Of a stretch of DNA of 64,000 nucleotides, positions 54,878-64,000 are shown piece after piece. The stretch comes from Saprospiraceae bacterium (GTDB taxonomy: Bacteria > Bacteroidota > Bacteroidia > Chitinophagales > Saprospiraceae): contig JADJXD010000001.1 in assembly GCA_016715985.1 (NCBI GenBank), positions 248,001-312,000 of the forward strand, given 5' to 3'. A program made the translations under genes and the position numbers. The notes under the pieces were generated by a model that was not told the origin of the DNA, did not search any database, and saw only the letters and a program-made list of their open reading frames with translations. Within the stretch, counting starts at the first letter, position 1. Each line of letters starts with the position of its first letter.

Positions 54878-55550
54878 TGGTCCGCCGGACCATCTCCATC
54901 AGGATCTGCCATCAAGGCTGTACTCAATGGAACACATACCGGTGTTGGTGGCTTCTTGTCTGCTACCATGAAGTCTTCATGACAGGTCACATAATTATGA
55001 CAGCCGTCTGTTGCCTTCCACGTTACTTTATGATTGCTCATCTTTCCTACAATCGGCTCTGGTATAGTGATACTCACTACTCCTCCGTTTGCCGTAGGTG
55101 CTACATAGATATCTTTGATTCCGTTACCATTGTTATCCTGAATGGCTGCAAAGTTTCCTGTCTGAGCATTGTTCACATCATTTCCTACTGGTAAGAAACT
55201 ACTCCACTCATAGTCAGGTGTTCCGTCTGCCCATAGGTCAACGATTACTACCCACTTGATCCATCCGTTGTCTATACATCCACCTGTGTCACTTGCTCTC
55301 TTAGTCAATGTCAGGCCTCTCAATTCACAATTCTGATCTACTTCAAACATAGTATCTCTGCAATTCTCAAATGTCGGTGGAACTACGTCTTTGTAAACAA
55401 ACATCTTTGTATAAGGTCCTCTTTCTTCATTGTCACACCAGTTGACCAATTTGTATTCTACTACCCACTTCTTACATACTCCGTCTTCAAATTCAAACTC
55501 CCAAATTTTATGACTTACTCCGATCACATCACATGGACCGTTAACCCAGG
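54721..55550. repeat. Copy B of a near-identical tract shared with gene A, containing the frameshift
   Basis: This tract aligns with 48000-48830 at about 97% identity. The single-base gap falls near 54880-54886, where A reads GGTCTGGCCGGACC and B reads GGTCCGCCGGACC. Identity drops sharply on the left side, a pattern expected of gene conversion. Confidence 0.85.
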
Positions 55551-58500
55551 TAGGTCTGTTAGCATTGATTTGCGCTTCTGTCGGACCTGTACAAGAAACT
55601 TCAGGCACACTCGCTGATGGAGGAGTTACTATCCATTCCTGCTCACTCAAACTCGGCAGAACTGTAATTCTTTGAACACATTGTCTTGTAGTTCCTCCCT
55701 CAACAATTGTAAATGTTCTGTTAATAATACCAATACCGCATTGATTCAATTGCAACTGATCCTGGAAAGTAATCGTAGGATTACTACAAACTCCATAAGC
55801 TGAAGGCAGTCCGGTTTTTGTAAAATCAATACCTGCAACAGACGTAGAAACCGTTCTTGTTTCTATTGCCCAATCACAATGAATGAATGCATCTTCAGGA
55901 CAAGTGATAACAGGGGGTACTTTCGCTTCAACTTTTACAAAAGCCCATGATTCATTCCAGTTATCACCTGCATCACCAATGATTCCATTCATATTACCAT
56001 CATCCCACACTCTGAGTATCACTTCGTGGAATCCCCTATCTAATTCATTGATTTCTCCATCCCCATTAGCATCTACCACGATAGCATCTAAATCCTCACA
56101 ACAGAATTTTACAAACTGGCCATCGTCCGTATCATTAGGACTGTAATTCGGTAAATTTACTCTATCGCTGAATGTTCTGTTATTATTATGTTTTAAACCT
56201 GTCTGAGGATTAACAACTAATCCTTCATTTCCACAAGCAGAACCCAAAGGTCTTCTAATTTCCAATCTCACTCCGGAACAATTGTCATGGGAACCATTAT
56301 CAATACTTTCAGGGTATAATTTTGCCTGACCATCCTGTACTCCATTCGCATCAAAACCCGGAGCTAATCCGATCACAATATCTCTCTTAACGACTGGTAC
56401 CGGTGGAGTTTTATCTACCACTGTAATTGTATTTGTAATAATTCTTTCATTTCCACAACAATCAACCAATGAATATTTAAATACATGGTCTCCTTTAGGT
56501 GCGCCAACAGCTCTGAATTTATATAAAGGATGTGGCTGAGGGGTACCATTGACTACTTGTACTGCCGGTACAATAGTTACGCCAACCGGACCTTTGACTG
56601 TCCAGGTAGGATTGATATCACAATTATCATGAAGCTCCCAAGGGTTGGGCACAAAGAAATCTGCTGTACAATCCCAAGGTCGGGTACTTACAGTTGTGTC
56701 TTTCAAAATCGCAGTAGGTGCTTCTGTATCAACCGCTTTCACTATCTGAGTATATGTTCTGGTTTCAACTTTACACCAGTCCAAACATGTCCATGTTCTG
56801 ATAACTTTTTTATTGCCATGACAATTAGGGTTACAAGCTTCCAATTCCAGATCAACATAAGCACACTGTATTTTACAAACTCCTTTGGCTGATGTAGGAA
56901 CACCATTTTTTAAATAATATGGATATGCTGCTGTAATCCCTGCCTTGGCTTCTACTTCCGCAGGTAAAATGCCGTCATTACAACTTAATTCAACTAAATC
57001 ATCCGGACCGATCACATTTCCCAAACCAATATTTCTGATTGGAAAGTATTGTTCACAAAACGCTGTATTTCCAGAAGCGTCAGTTACCAACCACTTTCTT
57101 AATATATAATTCTCAGTACTACATTCATCCGCATTAAATATATGGGTTGTAAATACTGCAGATACCGGACCACATGCATCACTATAAACCGGTCTTTTAC
57201 TGGCAGTAAGAGGATTGGATTCAGCAACGAATGTATCTATGTTATAACACTCCACATAACATTCTTCAGCAATAACATTCACACTCTGGTTTATATTGAT
57301 TGTAAAAATATTTGTAGTTTGCTGATTTGCATCCGTTGGATTTGTGGCTCCTGTTACTACAAAAACATACTGATTTCCTGCAATTAGGTTTAATGCATTA
57401 AATGTAGCAGTACCTGTTGTTCCACTCACAAAAAACGGTGCAATCGGAAGTACATTATTACAAGTATTATTTGGATCGAAAGGTGCATTATACACATAAA
57501 AATATGAACCCGCTGTACCTGTAGCTGATGTCAATCCCGTAACCATAAAAGTATGGGTACCTGAAGTTGTTGCCGTAAAAGGAAATGTGGCATATCTTAC
57601 ATTTGTACCAACAGTATTTTGTGTGCAGGTACCTGCTGTTGAAGAGTTCGCTCTGTTTAAAGTAGGAGATGCAAGTGTCAATTGACCGGTAAATTGTGTC
57701 GTAGCTTCCGGACCAGGGCAATTACATTCAATCACCGGTGGCAACTTATCTTCAAAAACAACTGTACCCCAACACATGTTTCCATCACATATATCACGTA
57801 CTGTAACCGTAAGAATCTGATTAACAAAATTTCTTACCTGATTGTGCGCTACAATTTGTCCGGCTGAAGTCCTTAATATTACTTCATAAAACATTTCTGA
57901 GTTGGGTCCTTCTATAAAAAAGTCAGTAAATGGATCGATTTCACATAGTTCGTCCAAACTAAAGTTTACATGATTATTACAAGCCATAGGACCTGAAATA
58001 TGGACACCTAATATTGCGGTATCACTTATAACTGCACATGCATTATTCAAACTGTTCCTGACAATTACTCTGTATCTCGTATTATTATTAGCAATAGTAA
58101 CATTATTTACGGTGTATGAGTTAGCCGTGGCACCTGGAACATCAACCCAAACTCCATTAGTAAGAACCTGCCATTGATATTGAACTGTGCCAGTTGTGAT
58201 CGATGCTGCAACATTAAATGAAACATTGCCACCTGAACAACTAGCTCCGTTTACAGGCTGTGTAGTGATTACAGGCAAAGCACTAACAATGATACTTTGT
58301 GTTGCGAAATTACCACAACCATTAGTGTCTGTAAAATTGTATCTTATCATAATAGTACCCGCACCATTCGCAGTTAATACACCGCCCGTTATTGTTCCGG
58401 GACCTGAAACCAATATAAATGTTCCACCAGCCGGATTTGCGGTCAAAACTCTTTGTTCTCCGAAACAGATTGTACCTCCGGCACTTGTAATAGTAACCAC

Positions 58501-61500
58501 AGGAATCGGATTTACTGTTATATTTCTACTTGCTGTAGCCTGACAGCCATTTGCATTTGTAACTGTAACAGTATAACTAGTAGTAGTCGCAGGCGTAACA
58601 TTTATAAAAGCTGTATTCATTCCGTTACTCCACAGATAACTTGTTCCGCCTGTTGCAGTAAGAGTAGCTGAACCTCCGGCACAAATCATTGCGTCATTGG
58701 GTGCAATTCCTGATGTCTCTGCCACAGAAATCATAGCAACCGGCAATGGATTAACTGTGATTTGGCGTGATGCAGTGGCTGTACAGCCGTTAACAGTGCT
58801 TACAGTAACTGTATATGTTGTAGTAGCAGCAGGAGTGACATTAATAGCAGCTGTAGCCGCACCCGTACTCCACAGATATGAAGATCCGCCACTTGCAGTT
58901 ATGGTTGCAGTGGCACCAGCACAAATGATTCCATCATTTAAGTTAGTACCGGATGATTCTGTTACAGTTGTAGTTGCTATTGGCAATGCATTCACAGTAA
59001 TTGTTCTTGAGGAAACCGCTGAACAACCATTTATATTTGTCACAGTGACAGTGTAAGTGGTAGTAGCCATTGGTGCCACATTAATGGATGCAACAGCTGA
59101 ACCTGTACTCCATAAATAGGAAGTGCCACCGGAAGCAGTAATGTTTACTGAGGCTCCGTTACATATAATTCCATCATTTATATTCGTACCTGAGTTTTCG
59201 GTTACGGTTGTTGAAACAACAGGACTTGGATATACTGTAATAAACTGCTGACTAAAAGGTCTGCAATTCTGATCAGTAGGTGCCGGAGATAAAATTGCAT
59301 ACACATAATATGAGCCCGAAGAAGGAAAAGATGTTGTTGTGCCAGCTTCAGTGCCACCGGAGGTTAACCCTGCATTAGGTATGGTCGTTATGTTTACACC
59401 ACCAGAATATGGATTAGCTAATGGAGCTCCTGATGAATATTTGAATGTTATTCCATATGTATTCCCCATATCAGTCAATCCGGATGTTGTCAATGAGATA
59501 GATTCCACTAAACAAATGGTGGTATCTGATGCAACCAGATTTGAAATTAACGGGCAAGTTGCACAATTCCCCGGACCTACTAATGAAAACCCGTTTGTAG
59601 CAGTACATCCGTTGACATCTGTAACTGTAACAAAATAAGATCCTACAGAAAGTGTAGTTTGGTTTTGACTTTGAACTAAACCCGCTCCGTTAGGAGTACT
59701 CCAGTCAAACGTATAAGGGCTTGAACCGGTAAGTGAGTATGAAATACCACCATCTAGTGAAGCACAGTTTGATGGCTGTGTTAACGTTGGTGTACCAAAC
59801 ACAGGATTGGTTAAAATTGAAACCTGCCCGACTGCAGAATTTGTACAACCATTAGAATCTGTAACAGTCACTGTGTATTGAGTCTCAATAACCGGACTAA
59901 CTTGAATTGAATTCGATATAGCACCAGTTTCCCAAATATAAGAAACACCGCCGGATGCTGTCAGAGTTGCTGTACCTCCAGCGCAAATTGAAACCTGAGC
60001 AGGCATAATTGAAGCAGTTGGGTTGTTATTTACAACAACTAAAGTCTGCTGTGTTGATGTACATCCGGAAACAGAAGTAGCTGTTACAGAATAATTTGTG
60101 TTTACAGCCGGGGATACGGTTATAGATGGTGTATTTTCACCTGTGGACCAAATATAAGAAACTCCCCCACTTGCAGTTAGTGTAATTGAGCTACCTAAAC
60201 ACACGGAAGGATTGACCGGACTTATCATGATTGCCGGGCCGCCATCTACTGTTATAGTAAATGTACATGTTAAATTACAATTAGCATAAGTTATTGTGTG
60301 TACGCCCAATCCGGCAGAAACCGGATTAAAGACTCCGTTTGTCACTCCCGGACCGGAATAAACTCCTCCTGCAGGTATACCACCAGTTAAGGAAAAGGGA
60401 GCTGAACCGGCACATACTGTAGTATCAACCGGGCAAATCGGAGCATCGTTTTGAATAGTTGCAGTGACCGGCACTCTTGGTGTTTCACATCCAACTTTAA
60501 TTTGCCAGTCATAAAAATAATAATATGATGTAGACGTTGTGTTTCCAGAACAACAATTTCCATTTACTACTGAAAGAACTCCTGGTACAGTTAAAGGATA
60601 AGACCCCCATGTTGATCCAGATTCACGTACTAAACTTGCTACAGCACCACTTCTACTCATCATCATCAATTTATAGTTGGTACCAGCAGGAACTGTAAAA
60701 TTCAATGGCACATAAGTTTTTACATAAGGTGCAGCAGTTCCAGTCAAACTAACTGTTAAATCCTGTATTGTAACTGCAGGGGCCACATCACCATTTTGTA
60801 GTGCAATTACGACATCACCTACGCCCGTACCAATAGGATAAACATAAACCCCTTCAATTATCAAGTCAGTAAAAGCATTAAAAAAGAGTCCAGCTTCAAG
60901 AGTGTAACCTGTACCTGGTATAGCTACTTGATTTGGAAGCGCTGCAGAATATGTACTTGTACCTTCACTTGCTGATACATAATATGTTGTAGTATTGTTT
61001 AATAGCGGGGTATTAAAAGGACTTCCTGTGAATAATACTGCCCCTCCTGTTGGATTCGCATACCAATTTATATCTGATCCGGGGCTGGCTGTAGCTTGTA
61101 GAGGTAACGAAACCGGACCTGGTCCACATACTGAAGCACCCATAGTACTTATTATTTGTGGATTAGTTACTAAAACCGCTGCAACAGTTGTTGGAGATGA
61201 TGAAACAGGTACTCCATTACACGAAACTATGGCTCGGTAATCTGTTGAGCTGGTAACGCCTGCCGCTAAATATGTTTCAGTATTTGCCCCGGTTATATTT
61301 GTCCAGTTATTTGCACCTGCCGGTGAACTTTGCCATTGAATTTCTGCGCCAAGATCCGCCACATTGATTGATAGTGTAACATCACCTGAAACACATAATT
61401 CTTCCGGAGATACCAATGAATTCAACGTTGAAGGCAAAGCAATTAAAGTAAATTGGTTTACATTGGTGACTGGAAAAAGATTAGCTGCCAAAGCAACACT

Positions 61501-64000
61501 GGTTGGCACCAAACAATTGTCATAACTGGCATTATTCGTTCCAACATTCGTTCCTGCAGATAAATCCTGTGCTACAACAAAATATTGGATTATATCTCCA
61601 CCAGAAATAGGGGTATTAAGTAAATTATAATTTAATGTGAATTGAAACGGAGAAACTGTATTAGATGCTTCTACCCATTTCCACCCATCACTTGCTGATG
61701 TATTGGTAGGAGGCAATACATTGGCTTCAGTTGACTTTTTAAACCATATTCTGGGTCTCAATCCTGAAGAAGTATTTACTCCGCTTACATCATTTATTGA
61801 TGCACTCAGCGATTGACCATCCAGACATATTGAATTTGTCAAAGGAGTATATGAAATCGCAGGACCTACCATATCTATTGGAATAAATGATCCTTCATCA
61901 GCTCCAATATCCGGTGTGTTGGCATTTCTCAAATTCCCATCATAATCTTCGGTAATTCCTGCTACAGGAATACCGCCACTCTCTATTTGGGTGGGGAAGG
62001 CAGGATTAATATGTAAAAATGTCAGGTCAGGTCCATTTGTGCTTAAGAAGGATGGATTTTCTGTTACTGATGCACTTTCTCTGGGGTCCACTCTACATTT
62101 AAATAAAGGTAGAGTCTGATCGGAATTGGTACCATCTGCATATACAAGATTACTCGCCCCAGGCGTTCCTGCATAAAACAAATTGTTTCCGGATGAAGCA
62201 TTGTAATTACCTAAAGCAGCTAAAGATCTTTGGAAAGCTACTGTTCTTCCTGTTCCGGCTGAGGCAGTTGTATTGGAAATAATGTTATTTTGCAATGTAA
62301 GGTTTGCAGTTGTTGCAGTTGCATTTCCAGTATGAAAAATTCCGGCTGAACCAAAATTTGCACCTGTTGAAGTTGCGTTAAGATTAATAGTATTAAAACT
62401 AACATTAAGTTGGCTGTTGGCAGTCGTAGAAGTTATATTTATTCCGCGAACAGAAGGGGCAATCGCAGTAGAGTTACCTGTCAGTGGTGCTTTGAGATCT
62501 CCAATTAGATTATTATAAACATTACCTGTTATTGATCCGGCAGCAATTAGTATGCCATTTACAACTCCTGATGCATTACTGCTCGTAAGATTATAAATTT
62601 TATTATTATAAACATTGGAAACTAAATTAGTGCCTAAACTAATTCCACTTAGTACACCAGTTGTTCCATTTCCTGTCAACCCACTGATTTCATTATTTGC
62701 AATCGTCGTAGATAAAGCTGTCGAACTTCCTGTAGAATGTATACCATAAAATACATTAGTCGATGTAGTTCCTAATCGGGTTATATCGGAAATCGTATTG
62801 CCTTCAATCAAAGCCGCCTCCGGAGTGCTGATTTGGCCAATACCATAAATAATACCTGTTCCTGGTAATGTGCTGCTGCCCAAAGTATTATTGGTTACTT
62901 TCCAAAGTAATGGGCCGTTTGCTGTGCTGTAAATAAAGTATGTCGCCCCGGTTGTTGCTGAGGGTCTTGAGATATTTGTAATTGTGTTGCCATCTACTTC
63001 AATGGTATTAGTCGTACTTGTAGTACCTACGGTATTGTAAATCCCTACAGTAAGAGATGTAGTACCACTATTGGTCATAGAAATGTTATTACTGTTTATC
63101 TGGTAATTACCATTATTGGATGTCGTTGTAAAAATCGCATAGTGAGCACCGGTAGTGCCATCTCCGCCACTGATAGTATTATTATTTATTTTGCATTCAT
63201 TTTGGTAAATAGTATAAATACCATAAGCAATACTTGCACCACCTCCATAATTTGAAATCATGTTTCCACCATCTTCTCCTATCTCAATATTCTGATCATA
63301 TAAATCATACGGTGCGGCAGCTGCAAAACCTCTAAGCTGAATACCCCCGTAAGCATTACTTATATTATTATTATGAATTTTTATAAATTCACTTCTTCCA
63401 CCCGTATCAGTAACTGTCACATTTGCGGTTCCACTTATATTTGATACGTAAATGCCAAATGAGAAAATGGCCGCCTTATCTAAGGTGATGTTACAATTTC
63501 TAATGGTGACATGTTTACAAGCATCGGCGCCGTTAAGTTTTTTCAAATAGTATCCATATTCAATCAAGCCCACACCAGTAAATCCAGGTCCTGTTTCCAA
63601 ATCAATTCCATCGATTGTAATGTAATCACCACCATTTATTGTAAAAATTGCATCACCATTGGTGCCAAGGGTTGTACTTGAAGCAATTGTTCCGGCTGAT
63701 GATTTCCTGATAATCGGATTTGCACCTGCTCCGGATTTCTGAAATGTTATCGTATTTGACATTGTTCCAGATGCATTTAACTCTGGTACATCATCAATAA
63801 ATACTTGTCCTGATGAAACATTAAACAAAATGGAATTAGGTAGCGGACATCCACTGGCAACGGTGTTTAACCACGTTACTGCATCTGTAAAATTATTAAA
63901 GTTTGTACCTGCTGTAGGAAGGGTGTTATTAATGGTAAAAGGACTTTGACTCGCTAAAGGCATAACACTTGCCAACCCTTCACTGGTTAATGAAATATTA
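54871..64000 (-). pseudogene. Giant secreted protein B, 5' part (5' end outside window, frameshifted at 3' end)
   Basis: The frame is open from the window edge (codon at 63999-63997) to a stop at 54871, more than 3040 residues. Going from the N-terminus: a right-handed beta-helix-like region of Asn/Gly/Thr/Ile repeats (to about 61900); a conserved ISYTPLTNSICLDGQSLSASI segment; Ig-like domains (about 61400-60250); Ig repeats (60250-59830); a SprB-like repeat (SYFVTVTDVNGCTATNGFSLVG, near 59600); three 240-base Ig repeats; another Ig domain; then, from about 57985, the cysteine-rich module shared with gene A. It ends DPDGDGPADQW where gene A reads PDGDGPARPMVELWAIDF, showing a +1/-1 base slip. 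The signal peptide is presumably just outside the window. Confidence 0.82.
58501..59220 (-). repeat. Three 240-base tandem repeats coding 80-aa Ig-like units
   Basis: Copies at 58501-58740, 58741-58980 and 58981-59220 are in register at exactly 240 bases. Each encodes a unit with TExSGTNxNDGIICxGA, a TASGGTSYLWSTG-like core, TTTYTVTVTxxNGC and an Ala/Ser-Arg-x-Ile-Thr-Val end. Confidence 0.9.

Noticed and set aside
58187..59056. Two 118-119-aa plus-strand frames with hydrophobic Val/Ala/Pro-rich sequence
   Set aside because: They are antisense translations of the Ig repeats of gene B; their regularity comes from the repeats.
58501..60230. Periodic repeats considered as a CRISPR array
   Set aside because: The period is 204-240 bases, units are fully coding and there are no short repeats with unique spacers.

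Overview
The window looks like a low-GC member of the Bacteroidota, probably from the Saprospiria side of the phylum. Support: several proteins end in type IX secretion (T9SS) sorting domains; promoters match TTG-N17-19-TAnnTTTG; Shine-Dalgarno sequences are largely absent; the TamA partner of TamB is a TamL-type lipoprotein; and there are giant cysteine-rich multidomain surface proteins. No rRNA, tRNA, IS element, prophage or CRISPR array was seen.

Layout. 1-2.1 kb: the end of an outer-membrane barrel gene and a small cysteine-motif membrane protein, then an AT-rich gap. 2.1-17.2 kb: an envelope and lipid neighbourhood. It holds a CDP-alcohol phosphatidyltransferase, the tamB-tamL pair, and, divergent from it, mlaE-mlaF-mlaD followed by an alpha/beta hydrolase, a POTRA/barrel protein and a YihY/BrkB membrane protein. 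17.2-32.8 kb: mostly housekeeping genes, namely a secreted serine hydrolase, a DUF1573 protein, yaaA, a DUF255/YyaL protein, trmD, two FKBP isomerases, an M20 dipeptidase, a thioredoxin-fold protein, a TonB-dependent receptor behind a TPP riboswitch, a VOC protein, prfB with its programmed +1 frameshift, a DHH phosphoesterase and ndk.

33-43.7 kb: two tandem paralogous surface proteins with 5 and 8 Ig-like (BIG2-type) repeats, then a redoxin-like protein and a secreted cytochrome c/copper monooxygenase-type protein. 44-46.2 kb: gap-pgk glycolytic operon with a textbook promoter and terminator. 46.5-64 kb: two giant minus-strand secreted proteins, called A (46477-52575) and B (53198 to beyond 64000), with a 127-aa secreted protein between them. 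A and B share about 4.8 kb of C-terminal module (dockerin-like, cohesin-like and T9SS domains) but have unrelated N-terminal halves.

Most notable points: (1) gene B is broken by a one-base deletion near 54880, inside a tract about 97% identical to gene A, which suggests recent gene conversion or an assembly artefact; (2) the TPP riboswitch makes the receptor a probable thiamine transporter, and a hairpin ends one base before its start codon; (3) prfB keeps an SD-dependent frameshift signal in a lineage that rarely uses SD; (4) two envelope lipid-transport systems (TamB/TamL and Mla) lie head to head with further envelope genes. I did not find a clearly new defence or mobile system.
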